Below, piece by piece: positions 36,401 through 50,400 of a stretch of 64,000 bases of DNA; the first letter of the stretch is position 1, and each line of letters begins with the position of its first letter. The notes under the pieces are model-generated. The model worked only from the letters and a program-made list of their open reading frames with translations, had not been told where the DNA came from and ran no database searches. Origin of the DNA: Fistularia commersonii (Eukaryota > Chordata > Actinopteri > Syngnathiformes > Fistulariidae); assembly GCA_037954325.1 (NCBI GenBank), contig JBBMNZ010000019.1:10245001-10309000 (forward strand). Direction: 5' to 3'. The translations under genes and the position numbers were made by a program.

Positions 36401-38405
36401 CATGACCTCCAGTCCCATCACACTATTACTATATTCATGGGGACTCATCATAGACACCTATTTAATCATCTGCATCTAACAGCAGCTCGGCGTCAACTAT
36501 AACGACTGAATGGCCATACCTAATCCCAAACCAGGTCTAATCCCTGACCGGCCCTGTTAAATTATGGGATTTATGCATTTTGGGCTGGAAAAACCATGCT
36601 CTGGACGCCGGCAGTATTGTGGGCTCCAAGGTTTTGGACCTGAAAATAAGAGATCACCAAACCGAAAGCTGCAGTCAAGTGGTCACGCTGGCTGGTTTAC
36701 AGAAAACACACACACACACACACAGGGAAACGTGGTATGCTGAGATGGATTTTATGTGATGTAACTGATCATGCTGTATATTCTCTCAACCCATGAATTG
36801 TAAAATAATGCCCTGCCACTTATTTATCCTTATGAATGTTGGAGCTTATGTTGATGCTTGTTATCTGTGTGATTTTGGGGTTGCTGGGAATTTTGTGGAT
36901 GTGTTTTGGGGTTTACTTTGAATTGAGTGGGAACAGTTAGTTGTATTGCAGGCTTGTGTGGCGTGGCAGTGGCCAACAACAGCCGTTTTACTGTCACCCG
37001 GGTCACTCCCTGACTAAAACGTTACATTATGGTAACATTTCTGTATCTTAGAATACTGACAAATTTTGTATTCATGAAATTAAATTGCTGGAAAAAAAAA
37101 AAAAACATTATTTGCCTACTTCGATAACGTGAAACTCGAGTATTCAGCTGTTGAAACAAAAGCTAAAATCATTTTTGACTGATGGGCAGCTTTCACATTC
37201 TGTTCGTGGAATTGCCTGCTTTTCGACAATGCATGACAGAGTAGGTTTGCTGCAGATGATTGTGCCCAGCACCTCGACAGAGATACAAAAAACAACCTTT
37301 CTGAGGAGCGTTTCTAAATCCTGAGCAGAAGCTAAAACACAAAACAACATTGAGGCCATTGATTTACCCAGACTGTACAGTCTATATTCCCAGCTGAAAC
37401 TCTGGTGGTAACTCATTCACAGCTTTATCTCTTTAGAGGAACTTCCCTCGAGGTGATATAAACAAATTGAAACTAAAAGGTACTACTATATGACAGTTAA
37501 AGGACTTCCTGTATGGGGCATTAGTGGTGGAGAAATACTCAAATGTTTTTCATTTGATATGTGTAAAACAAACATTTAATCCTCTGTAAGGATTATTACA
37601 CTGAGGATTTAATTTCAAGACATGTGGAAAATGCAAGTGTAAATCATGGAACAGATATTCAGGTACACAGTAATATCATGACTGAAGGAAATTTTGAATT
37701 CATGATCTTGAGTATCACTTTGTTACTTGTTGCTATTAATACTACCCAAGTAAACACCAGGCCTTCCTTTCCTTTTGTATTTTTTACTCTTTTCATGGTA
37801 CCTTTCTTATGTCCAATGCATTACTAACCTCCTTTTTCCCAGTTCACTCCCTCATCTCATCTCTTTATTTCTATTCTGATTAAAAATGGTTAGGCCTGAC
37901 TAGAAGGTCGCAGTTGTTATGGAAACGAGGCTGATAACAAAAGCTGGACACACGGGAGCAGAGGGGAGCTAAACGGGAGGAGTGTGACAGAGAGAAAGTG
38001 TCTGAGACATAAACATGCAGAGCAGAGGAGAGGGCAGGGAGGTCTGAATTAATAAAAACATATGTGGAGAGAGGAGGGTTGAGAGATAGGGAGGTCAGTG
38101 GTGGCTCCATCTGCAATAATAAATAACAAGAGATAATACCGGGACTTTGACGTTCTGGAAAGGCGATCGAGCCACAAAGGTATGTGTGTGCGCTTGTGTG
38201 TGTGTGTGTGTGTGTGTACGCGCATGCGTGCGTGTGTTTGGACAGAGTGGTAGAGTGGGAGAATGCAATTGATAGATAATACATTGATCTGCGGCACAAG
38301 CTGGAGAACACTAAAAGCCCAGCAAAAAGCCTAAAATTCTGTGAGAGTCTGTGTGTATGAGAACATCATTTCTCCGAGGGCTCATATTATGTAAACTATT
38401 CAAAC

Positions 38406-38413
<8 letters not shown>

Positions 38414-38459
<46 letters not shown>
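38414..38459. repeat. (CA)n microsatellite
   Basis: About 22 CA units. Confidence 0.95.
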
Positions 38460-38460
<1 letters not shown>

Positions 38461-41005
38461 CATACACTTCAGTACAAGCATGAAGGTGCCGACAATATAA
38501 ATAGGACATCCCAGAGTGAGATATATAAAGATGAAGCAAACCGGGTGTAAACAGAGATTATAAATTCAAATGGCAGACAGAAAGGGGGGAGAAAACCGAG
38601 CAACAGCAAAAGGGGGGTGAGGATAGATAGACATAAAATGATCAATAGATGCCATAAAGTGTATGTTCATTGATTAGCTTAGTGGGAGACGAGGATGGGG
38701 AAAGACGGGAGTGTTAGGAGGGAAACAGGAGTTGAAAGCAGCAGTGGAGAAAACAGGAGCAGCACAGGAATCAGTGAGATGGGGCGTGTATGTGTAGGGC
38801 TAGTTTGATTTAAACTGAAAAGGCTTAGTGATGGGAAACAGCTAAGGAAAGTGAGGTTTAAATCCAGCGGACTGAGAGTTGAACACTGAATTGACTCCAC
38901 TCCTTTATTTGCAACAGGCCTTTATTATTTGGATCAGGATATTAATAGCTCTATTCCTGTAAAATTATTCAGCTACGTGGTAGGTCAGACATGCGCCACC
39001 TAATATTACACAAGGCTTCACCTTACCTCTTCATGTTATGGACCCTCATTGCTAAGATTATCAAATCAACAGAATTGTCACTCTTCTTTCGTGACCTACA
39101 ACTCATTACAGACCTGGATACTGCAGATATGAGGCTCTGCACTAAAGATACTGAAACTTGACTACCATGCTGTTGCATAGATATGAGCCTGATAAAACGA
39201 CACTTTAGGTTCTATTAAGGCTTTCAATAGGGGGTCGTTGAGTCGTTACTAGATAATAAGATTGGAAGGCTATCATTACCGACTTTTAATATAACACATT
39301 CTTTCTTGCCATTCCTACATACACAACCAATATCTGTTAACTGTGTCCCTGCCATCGGTATTTAACAGCAGTACTCAGGAGAAGTCACGTGTTTTAACAA
39401 TTTACATTTGTTTACCAAAACCAGCAACTAATAACAGAGATACATCACATTTTGATGTGAAATAACACCCAGACTGTTCTTCTATATGGCAGTACATGTA
39501 CTGTTTTAATCAATACCTGTAAACATAGTTAATGTTGTCTTTTTGGAATTATTGAACATTTACATTTGGCCTTTCATAGATTCTGCGATTTTGTAATGGT
39601 TGTGTGATATTGAATACTCCTCCAAATCACTGATTTTTTGCTCTGTATGAGTGAGAACTCTGAAGCACCTTTTCTTGTTATTCAAGAATGGCTTTGTTTC
39701 TGGACAGTTTTGGTCAAAATCAACAAATGGAAACTGAGACAACAATGCTTGAATATCTTCAATGAGAAATCAATCATCTTTTCTATTCTGAGGTATTAGT
39801 TAATTATTGACTGTGAATTTTCATTAAAAGTCTGCTGTCAACCAAGACAATTTGTCAACTGTGCTTCTCAGATAAAAAACTAAACAGTGAGATAGTTAGA
39901 GGCACTTGTGGATGAGGACTAGTTTTGCATTGCACTGTTTAAGTTAAAAAAAAATCAAAAAAAGCACACACTATAATGAAGATGAATCAAGAGGTTTCCT
40001 GGGTTCTGAAAACATCATCATCAGCATAGAATTGGAGATCTGAACATACAGTATCTGTTTGACCAAGCATCTGTGCGATAACAGCAGAACCAATTATAAG
40101 GAGCTTTCATCTAAACCAGGAGTTCATTGCCTGCACCCCCAACCACTCACACAAAGGCACGAAATCCCTGGAATTGGACCCATATACAGGATCTACACAC
40201 ATGCACATGCTAAAGGCCTTTGTAAGTTTATTTAAGTGATTTGTATAATTTTGACTAAAAATGGCCAATTTAGAAACATTTGAAATTGTGCTTCATTTCT
40301 GGCAATTATCTTGTGACACATCCACAGCCAATTTCAGCCTGATCCAAACAGCCTGTGATTGGGGGTGGGGAGGTTATGACCTTGACTGTAGCTATTACCT
40401 ACTTTTGAGAACTCGAACTGTTTGCTTGTGAATTAAGATCATAATATGTGAAATATCTAAATTTGTATTTGTAACACCACTATTAATATAATTTCATGTC
40501 ACTTGAAACAGACAATACATTGTGATGATCATCCAAATTTTCACTACAATGTAAAGCCACAATGTTGACAGTATACAAATGCTCTACGTAAAGATTATTG
40601 CATATGGGACACATGTCATTCTCTCTAAACGTCTAGTTTCATGTTGACTGTGACCTATCTATTTGTCACACAATTACATCAGGTGTGTCTTTATACTGAT
40701 GCTGAGTTTATTATTCAGTTGTAATACACACATCCAGTGTAACGAGGCCTGGAGTGAGCTAAAGTGAGACAAGTGCTGAGAGCCAGATAACATATGTTAA
40801 GACAGACAGCGGCAGGGAGAGTGAGACAGTTGGCAGCAGAGTGCGAGGGTGCCGACAGAAAGAGAATGAGTGTGTTTATGTGTGCGAGATAGATGGGTGC
40901 GCGAGCGAGAGACAAAAGTGTACTCAAATAGCTGAGGGCAAGGTGACAGAGAGAGACGAACAGACAGAGAGGGATAACAAGCTCATAAAGGGGGATAGTG
41001 TGTGC

Positions 41006-41037
<32 letters not shown>

Positions 41038-41483
41038 GCATATGTGTGTGTTTATGTATGTATGAGGGGGAAAAAAAAGGAAGAAACAGACAGCGGAAGG
41101 GGAGAGGGATAGAGGAAGTTGAGAGAACAAAAACAAAAAGAGTTAGGCTGAGCATTTGAGCATGTATGTGAGTGTATGCGCATGTGTGTGTGTGTGTGCA
41201 TGCGTGCGTGCATGTGTATGTGGACAGCCAAAGGTGTCAGAGTGTGCGGTTTGGCATAATGATGACCCACTGGGCATGTAGGTCATAACGGCTTGTATCT
41301 CAAAGCCATGACTGTATGCCTGTATGCATCCATTAGTTTGAGTGTGCATAAATAAAACTCAATACACACACAAGTGTAAAGTGGGTCTCTTACTCCGTGT
41401 TTAAGAGAGTGTTTGGTCAGAGGTTGTAGAAGCTGTTTTTTTAGCCTGCAGGACTCAAACATACTTAGGTAGTCACACATGTG

Positions 41484-41489
<6 letters not shown>

Positions 41490-41541
<52 letters not shown>
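41490..41541. repeat. (CA)n microsatellite
   Basis: About 25 CA units. Confidence 0.95.
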
Positions 41542-41545
<4 letters not shown>

Positions 41546-41643
41546 TACACACTCACACACCGACAGCTGCTCTTCCTGTCATACATGAACACGTAATGCA
41601 CCATGTATGGCACTAAATTATGCACAAATATACACACTCTCTC

Positions 41644-41648
41644 ACACA

Positions 41649-41691
<43 letters not shown>

Positions 41692-41708
41692 ACACACACA
41701 CACACACA
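41644..41708. repeat. (CA)n microsatellite
   Basis: About 32 CA units, interrupted by one TA. Confidence 0.95.
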
Positions 41709-41811
41709 ACTCTCTTTTGATCTCTCTTCGTGATACACACACACATAGGGGGAAAGCTATTATGCACTCAGGCTGGAGTGTTTTGATGGTATAATTGCAG
41801 TGACCAGTGAG

Positions 41812-42000
41812 GAGAAAGAGACGGAGGGAGGGAAGGAAAGAGAGATGGGGATGGAGGGATAGAAAGAGGAGAGTGCCGACACTCTCAGCATGCTAATGTT
41901 GTACCCCCCCACTCTGATTTCCTCCCTCCCTCCATCCATCCATCTATCTCTCTATCTCTTTGTCTCTCCATCCCCATGGTTTCACAGGTGTAGCACAAAT
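41812..42000. other. Polypurine block followed by complementary polypyrimidine block
   Basis: A purine-rich segment (agagagatggggatggaggg near 41840-41862) is followed about 100 bases later by a pyrimidine-rich segment containing tctctccatccccatgg. The two are partly complementary, so a hairpin or triplex-prone structure is possible. Pyrimidine bias continues to about 42500. Confidence 0.5.
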
Positions 42001-43765
42001 GGAGGGAGCGACGGACAGAGATGGAGTGGCAAGAGGAAAGGAGGGCTATTTAACAGGATGGAGCAATGTTATCTCTCACTTTCTCTGTCATCCCTCCATC
42101 CTCTTCAAGCTCCCCACAATGCTCAAAACAAAAGCTTGCAAAAAAGAGGTATTGGGGGGATGAAAGAGAGGAAGAGGGAGGGTCGTTTTTTTTTCCATCC
42201 CTTTAACAATGGAGGGATGATCTCTGCTTATCCTCTAATCACATCCCTCCTTTTTTCCTCTCCACCATCCTCTGTTATCACTCGCTCCCCACAACCCCTC
42301 ATTTGCGCATCTAGTGAGAGAATGAGTCGTCTTTTCCTCTTGCCGGCCTCTGCTTCTTTTGTCAGCTCTCCATCTGTCCATCGTTCCAGCCTTCCACCCA
42401 TCCCTCTTTCCACTCCAGAACAGGGGTTCTGCTGTACACCGTTGATCTAGTCCCTCATCCCTCACTTCCACAGCATTGTTTCCTCATTCCCTCTCAATCA
42501 CTCCCTTATAGCACAGAAACATTCAGATTTGACTCTTAAAGGAAGCAGACATACAAACTGCATGTCATGCAAAGCACTGGATCTGAAGAAACGCGGAACG
42601 CAAAAATAACAAATGAAAGTAAATATAGTTCAAGGTATTTCAATTTCATGCTAATTAATTCCAATGCATTCGGCCATAATAATGCAACAAGTTTATAAAG
42701 CAACACAGTTAAAGATTTATCTGGTATTACTCAATGTCACTCTCATTCAACTACCTGCAGGCCGCAAGTTTTATTACATACAATTCCGTTAACCTGATCT
42801 GGGAATATTCAAAATCTTATGCAAAACATCTGATTTACTAGCTTATTTTTCAAACATAAACATCCTAGATTAATAACATCTCACCTGTCCCTTTTCTAAT
42901 TCATTTTAAGTGCCTCACACATTAATTTCATTTTTATCTTATTACCTATACTTTTCTTCAATGAATTGTCGGAAATGTACCTGCTATGGGACAGTTAAAG
43001 GCACGTTCTATTCTATTCTATTAGTTCAGACTTGTTACGAACACTAAGTGAGCTAACATTAGCACTTGATAACTGTAATGTGCAGCAATTGCGCCCTGAT
43101 CATATTTGTTTATTGATGTGACTCTGCTGTTTAAGGAAATTCAAAAACACTTTAGCATTGCAAACTTCAATTGGATTCTGTGGTGATCATATGAATCCTG
43201 CAAGAATCTTCTATTTAACTGTTTTTAACACAGGGGTTGATGAAAGCATTGGGGAGTTGAAATCTTTGCAATAGACGATAAAGCTCCATCAACAGCAGCC
43301 TGACGTCACCAACTAGCCTGCTGAGGGCACTTTGGTGACCGGTGTAACTAGTTTCACAATATTGAGACGATTGTCTCACCTCAAAATGTAGCATGTAGGC
43401 TCTAAGTAGTCTCTCACGTTAATTGATTAGAAAAAATGAAAAAATAAAATCCCAAGTAAAGGACCCTGTTTCCTCAACTGTCAATTACATGATTCTTGAA
43501 GCGCAAATTATTTATTTTATGCAATGTGGTTGAACTGATCTTCTGTGCATAACCATTTTTTTTAGATTTTGCTAATTTACTGGAAAATGAAGATCTACTC
43601 ATCATATTATCTGATGAACAGCGCCTCTTAGAGGCACCACCTTGCAATACAAAGCAGCAACATTTAGGGAACCAACTCAACGATCTACTTTAAAATGTGT
43701 TTATATGGATATGGATATGGATACACATACACACACTCTCACACACACACACATAGAAAGGAAAG

Positions 43766-44254
43766 GTATACAAGACAGTGGTGACACCAGTGATGCTGTG
43801 TGGTCTGGAGCTGAATTAACTAATTATAATTTATTATTATTATTATTAAACAGTGACAGTGATGAAAAGACAGGAGGCAGAGCTGGAGGTTGCAGAGATA
43901 AAGATGTTGGGGTTCTCTATGGGAGTGACAAGGATGGGTAAGAGCAGGAATGAGTCCATCAGAGGGATAGCACGTTAGATGTTTTAGAGACGGTCTGAGA
44001 AGCAAGACTGAGATGTTTCGGTCATGTACAGAGGCCAGATAGTGAATATATTGGTAGACAGATGCTGGAATTGGAGCTGCCAGGCAAGAGGTCTCGAGGA
44101 AGACCAAAGACAAGATTGAGGGATGTAGTGAGAGAGAATATGAGAGGAAGTGAGTTGATGTGAGAGAGAAGGATACAGAGAATAGGGTTAGATGGAGAAG
44201 GTGGATTCACTGTCACGACCCCTGAAGGTAAAAGCTGAAAGAAAAAGAAGATAT
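43766..44254 (+). mobile_element. LINE 3' fragment (RTE-like), second copy
   Basis: This matches the 3' part of the element at 27983-30263 (ggcagagctggagg, gtgacaaggatgg, tattggtagac, then cgacccctgaaggtaaaagc). It carries an AT-rich extra stretch of about 40 bases near 43813-43850 (taattataatttattatt) that the other copy lacks. It stops at a short GAAA tail. Confidence 0.75.
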
Positions 44255-44256
44255 AT

Positions 44257-44751
<495 letters not shown>

Positions 44752-45564
44752 ACAACTGGAAGGCTATGCACCTAATTGCTCGTAATGGCAAAAGCATGGT
44801 ACCTTTTGTCATACAAATGGTGTTGTAGATGTCGGGTTAAGTAAGTCAGCTGGATTCAAATACAGATTTTGAGCCTTATTTATCATTCCCATTTCTGAAA
44901 GCTGAAATATTGGCAGCTTCATTTAAAATCATATTTATTATGAAAACATATTGCAAAATTTGAATTACTTAACATAAATTCACATTATTGTAATTTTACA
45001 AAGAAAAGACATGATAATTCAGAGTCAAGCGAGAGATCACTTAGAAAGTTATGGGTTGTAGATTCAAGGTTTTTTTTAGGTTTCTTTCAAGTTGACATAC
45101 AATTACATAGTTTTAAATCAAATATATTAAATAAGAAAATAAATCTGAAACAACAACCTGCATAATGGTGTGTTCCTGTGAGATATGCAGTGTTGATAAG
45201 CTTGTTGATAAGCAATATTGTGCTCCATGGGATCAAGTTACTACACACTCTGTAGTGTGTTATTATGCCAGTTATTGTTGTGTGTGTTCATCTGTGTTAG
45301 ATACATTTGAACTCCAAAATCCTGAGATGTGCTTAGCCACTGACCGTTCTCCAGGTTTGTATAGAACTGTTTACCATCTATGTATAAAGGTGCATTTGCG
45401 TCCTTTATGTGTTGCTGTGTGAGTGTGTCGGAGAAGCATGCCTGTCAACCAACAACTCTGCATGTTTTAAATACTCTGATGTCCTCCTCATCACTGACTC
45501 TTTGCGCACTGGATCAGGGTCACCTGGACAGAAACAGAGACACAGAATCGATTCTTGTCACAAA

Positions 45565-45643
45565 TGGCAGCAGCACCCCCAGCACCCCCACACCCCCAGA
45601 GAGACTTGAGGCTTGAGGCAGCGCCTTCGACAGCTCACTACCA
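45565..45643 (-). pseudogene. Degenerate tRNA-Leu-like sequence
   Basis: Along its length the + strand keeps the order and much of the wording of the tRNA-Leu gene at 45936-46017: tggcagc, cccagagagactt, gcagcgcctt, actacca. The anticodon arm and T loop are destroyed. It lies 370 bases from the intact gene in the same orientation, which suggests an old tandem duplicate. Function is unlikely. Confidence 0.5.
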
Positions 45644-45935
45644 CATATTGTATGGGGAAAGGAGTGCCTAGAAGACAGGTATAGGCACCTATTGCATGAT
45701 GTTGAAAGGATAGTGGGGAGTAAATCCTTGCTGTAGCTCATACTTTGTTTGTTTGTTTGTTAGAAAGAGGACAATAAAGACTTACTGATTATGAATTCTT
45801 TGTAAGTCATTTCTAGCTGATTTTCCGTAATCCTTTCACATCATCTTGCCAACAGATTAATTACACCACTAAAATGTCAAAGTTCTCCTAATTGGGCCTT
45901 TGAGTGAAGACAGTGACACAGACAAAAGCTCTGAC

Positions 45936-46017
45936 TGGCAGCGGTGGGATTCGAACCCACGCCTCCAGAGAGACTGGAGCCTAAATCCAGCGCCTTAGAC
46001 CGCTCGGCCACGCTACC
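45936..46017 (-). tRNA. tRNA-Leu (TAG)
   Basis: The minus strand reads GGTAGCGTGGCCGAGCGGTC through a class II long variable arm to GGTTCGAATCC and GCTGCC, with anticodon TAG (+ strand 45983-45981). It matches vertebrate tRNA-Leu(TAG) apart from small changes in the variable arm. TTTT on the minus strand lies nine bases downstream (45927-45924). It is intronless. Confidence 0.95.
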
Positions 46018-47405
46018 ACAGACAAACATGAACTTCTGGCCCAGCAACCGTTATCATACATATATTGACCTTGAAATGACCACTAAAATCAAAACTCAAT
46101 ACCTGTTTACTTTGGTAAATTGTATACAGTATATCACAATCTCTTTTAATCTTATAATGGCCCTTTTTCTTAATGTCTTGATAAATTTATGTTATTTCCT
46201 CTTTTTGCCAATACATACCTTTAACCCATTTGTTGCCCTTTTAAATCATGTTTTGCTGATTTGGAGTGGTGATTTGGTGGTTTATTCCTTTTAAAATTTA
46301 TCCGTGGCTGTTTAGGGATGGGTTAAACACAATGAAGTTTATTGTTGAGTGAAGAAGAGCGATAAGTAAATCACTGAAACCATTACATTCAAATCACAAC
46401 ATGTACTGAAAAAACCCTTAAGAATAATTTAAAAAAAAATCCCCCAAAAAGCAAAACAGAATTATCCATGTCTGAAAAATAATTTCAATGTCGAATGTGA
46501 TGCTAAAATGAAAAAGGGGACTTCAAACAAAATGCGTAGTTATTCCTTAACCCATATAGTTCCTGTGGGGTCTGAACTTTCTGATGAAAGCTTCCAACAG
46601 ATCTGACAGTGCGCCTGTACAGCCTGGATGCAGGTCTCCTGATGGCTCAGCCGCACAGGAGAGACCCAGTAAATTATCCATTAGTGGCTCTCCATGGTAG
46701 AGTAATACTGATTTCTCACTGGCAAAAGCAGGGAAGTGAATACTAGGGACAAAATTGCTGCACTGATTCTACGAAGAGCTCACGAATTGACATGCCATGA
46801 TTTCCCCGCTGGGCTGCGTCCATTTGCTTCGGCTGTGCACAAGGAGCACATCAGTGTGGTAGCATGTGAGTGGAAAATCTGGATATGTAGAGCAGTGGAC
46901 CAAAAAATATGGTTAAAAAAAAAGCACAATACGAGTTCCGTTGATGTTCATTTGCAAATGATGCAATCAGAAAATCGGAAAAGGCCTGGACACCAGGCTG
47001 ATCGTTACCATAGAAACAAAGCAGGCTCACGTTTCATGGCGAAACTGAAAAAAGAAAACACATTACGGTAAAATCCCATGCGTGTGCTGGACTAAAAAGG
47101 GATTTTAAAAGACCTGATAACAGAGACAGCACTGTGTGCTGTTCTGTCTGCAAGGGTTCAGCATTTGACAGTTGTGCCCTTTTTTCCTTTATAATAAATA
47201 TTCTACTGGCAACAGTTGTGAAATACGTTAGCAGTAGGCCACGTGCCAGCAAATTACAAAAATGACCTAATCAGTGACTCATGTCTGGGATAAATATTTA
47301 GAAAGGGTATTACAATGTTGGATTTAAAAAAATCTAAGCTGCTTTACTTCATTTAGACGGAACTATACAGTATATATTATGGGGATTTCAAAACATGATG
47401 TTTTG
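46018..47405. other. Downstream flank of snx15; missing terminal exon not found
   Basis: AT-rich sequence with a CpG-moderate island at 46590-46680. I searched the minus strand by eye for the last MIT-helix exon of snx15 (V-K-K-K..EYL.RAE pattern) and did not find it. No other gene was recognised. Confidence 0.35.
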
Positions 47406-50400
47406 TTACTTTGTAACGTTCTTGACGTCTTTCTCACCCTGCACTCCAGTGATCAGTATGTCCACCGCTGTCCTGTATCCACGAATTGCAGAACTAAATT
47501 CTCCATCCTTCTCGCTCTCCATGGCAGCCTTCAGCTCCAGGGTAGCTTGGTTCAAATAAAATGCCTCTCCCTCTTCACTGGCCGTCGGCAACAAGAACCA
47601 TTCTGAGTGGTCGCCGCAGGAACTGGATCTATCTGGGACAGACAAAAAGATGAGAATGAGGAATCTGTCCCAGTCTGTTTCTGTCTAGGGCCTTGAAACT
47701 GGAGCCTACAGTTTCTGTGGTGGCAATGTTGTTGTCTCATGTATAACTCCTTGAAACAACGTCAGACTTGATGTAAAATCTGACTTCCAAACATGCAATG
47801 CACAGCAATAAAAAAACAAAACACTTTCAGGCTTTTTCAATCTTAGAGCATAAATGACTTATTATAAAATTTTACACAGCATTTTGTGAATATTACAGTA
47901 TTTTTTTCAGATATTTCAACAATATCTTGCAAACCATCGTATTTGATGATTTCAAAAAGTTAAGACAATTCAATGGGAGGAAATGGAACCTAAAATGATG
48001 ACTAAATTAATCAATTGCCATGATACAAAAAAAAATTACAATGTTTTTTATCATTTGCCACTCATTCTTATTATTTCTTCTAACTGTTGTTCATGCCATC
48101 TTAATGCTAGTTTCTAAATGTGTTGTGCCTCTTTTGAAGCATCTTTATGAAGTATTTTAGTCTCCAGTGTTTTTTCACCTTGTTTGTAGCAGGGATCAAA
48201 CACAGCTAAATCATTCTCCGACAGTGGGGGTGGGCCTGCCTCTTTCGGAGACGGAACCCGTTCTTCTACCACAGGAACCCGTTCGTCTACCACAGAGTCA
48301 AAGAGAGAATCAAACTCCTCTTGAGACTCTGGCGACTGGTGGGTTCTGGCAGGTGAAGGTTCAGCAGAAGTAACTAAAAGACAGGAAATGGCAAAAAAAT
48401 ATCAGAAAGTAGTTAAGTGGGACATGACGTGAAGGACGAAGGACGAGAATATTCCAGCCCTCGCTCTACCTCCATCATCAAGCTCTGCGTCACTAAGCTT
48501 AACTCCGTCTTCCTCCGTCAGGGACCCTCCCATCTCGCTGTAGGCCTCAGCTGCCAACTCTGGTTCTCCCACCACAAATTCCAAGTTGGTGCCCAGGTCC
48601 TGGGGTAAAGTTGGCGCCTCTGTTCCTTCTTCCTCCTCAGCTGGCTCACAGTCTGAGTCTCTACGCTTTGGGAGGGGGATAAGAGGAGGCGGCAAGGGCC
48701 CAGCAGAGGCCTCAGAGGAAGGATCCAAAGGCCTGATGACCTCACCGCCCTGAGAGATTTAATTGAGAAAGAAAACATAGGAGGTAAAAATTAATTCAAC
48801 ACCGATACAACTTCAGAGCTTGTGGAGGACTACTAGTATGCAGACGCTCATCTGTGTGGGTGTGATCGTACTCTGAAGAAGTCCTTTAGCTGTGGGCTGT
48901 TGTAGAGAGCAGGGATGCTAGTAGTGAAGAGGAGCATGGCTTCTGCCGCCTTCCTCCTCTCCTCAATTACAGCTTCATCAAATCTTCCTGCAACAAGGAA
49001 AAATGAATCTGGCTGACTATATGACAATTATTCTCTATTTTTGCATTTGTCCAATGATCCTTCCAGTAATATGAGTGTAGATGTCCAGTGTTGCTAGGCA
49101 TGATAATATTAAAAATTTTGTCTATGGAGGTTCTCAGTCATCCAGGTCATCGTGAATTCCTGTCGAAATCTTCTTGGCGTGAAAACTGGACTTGAATTTC
49201 TTTACTCGAAGATGTTTCACCCCCAATCCAAGAGGCTTCTCCAGTTCTGGATTAAGAGGCTTCTCCAGTTCTGGATTTGTGAATTTTGTTAATAAAGTGA
49301 ACTAGCTCTTTACTTCAAGAACATGCAATTCCTTTGCTGCAAAGCTGTGTTTCAGTAATAATGTGGGAACAGGGTCTAAAATATACACAGTAATCATCTT
49401 TGCTCTTCATACCAAAAACTTGAGCTCGGGGAAAAGGAGGGAACTCTTCTTCTCGTCTGAACAGGTTCCGGTGTGTGTAGGCCAACTCCCCGTGGAGCTT
49501 TTTCAGTTCGGAGTACCTCCTCCACACAATCACCTCCTTCACATCCTCAGGATGACGCTTGGAAACAAACTGCAGAGACAAAGATTCACAACGCAATAAT
49601 TTATGAATGGTTTCTGCCATTTTCACCAGTTTAAATGGACAGCAAATTAGGTAACAGACGTACATTACATTACAGACTTGAAATATTAAGAAATCTGCAA
49701 AAATACAGAAAATGTGGCCACACACCACAAATTATATGCAAGTGTTGCAAACATGAGGCACTATACAGTTATTAATACGATTGGAATTTTACACAGATTT
49801 ACACACATTGATCTGACCCGCCTCATTTCTAACGCCCTTTTTTCTTTCATTTTTAGGGGAATTTAGACTAATTTTAAGGAAAATTACCATGAAACTTTCA
49901 CTTATGTTTTGCTTTGTTTTTAATGTATTACTTATAATTTTCAAATAATGTTAACGACAAATTTTCAGAACAACTATTTATGGTTTAAAAGACAAGGACG
50001 ACTGTCTGGTTGCAGACAGTCGAATGATGTGTCAAAGGTTATGACAATACATTATACAAGTACAATTATAACACAAATATACTTTTCTAGTGCTGCTCAG
50101 TCATGGAGGAAATTAAGAAATTGGTAGCTCACATCCACATCACTGGACAATTATTGAACATAATACTTGGTTCGTGTGTTTCAGTGAAGGCTGATGATCG
50201 GAGTTGGATATCAGTTTGTTAAGCCATGAAGAAATTATTTCCTTTCATTTTGTACGGCTGCCTGTCTCACCACGGGACATAAAAGAACTAATGCGGGAAT
50301 TGAAGTAGACAGAGGAATCACAAGTTCTCCTGGACCCACTCGGTGTATATAAAGGAGCCATTGTGTCTGTGTCAGCTGCAAGCCTTTAGAACAGCTGCTC

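Larger units (their letters stand above)
36401..43765. other. Gene-poor interval rich in microsatellites
   Basis: No exon or RNA gene was recognised. Contents are (CA)9 at 36706, (GT)n at 38186-38218, and larger CA or GT tracts at 38414-38459, 41003-41036, 41490-41541 and 41644-41708. The polypurine/polypyrimidine block at 41812-42500 is described separately. Open frames here are low-complexity or repeat translations. Confidence 0.45.

Noticed and set aside
41890..42450. 186-codon + strand open frame
   Set aside because: Low-complexity pyrimidine-rich DNA (Ser, Pro, Leu) without similarity or splice context.
45944..46294. 116-codon open frame starting MGFEPTPPERLEPKS
   Set aside because: Its start is the complement of the tRNA-Leu gene, a well-known spurious protein pattern.
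46560..46700. Candidate last exon of snx15 (minus) or an unrelated + strand exon
   Set aside because: No frame gives the expected MIT helix or any family I recognise.
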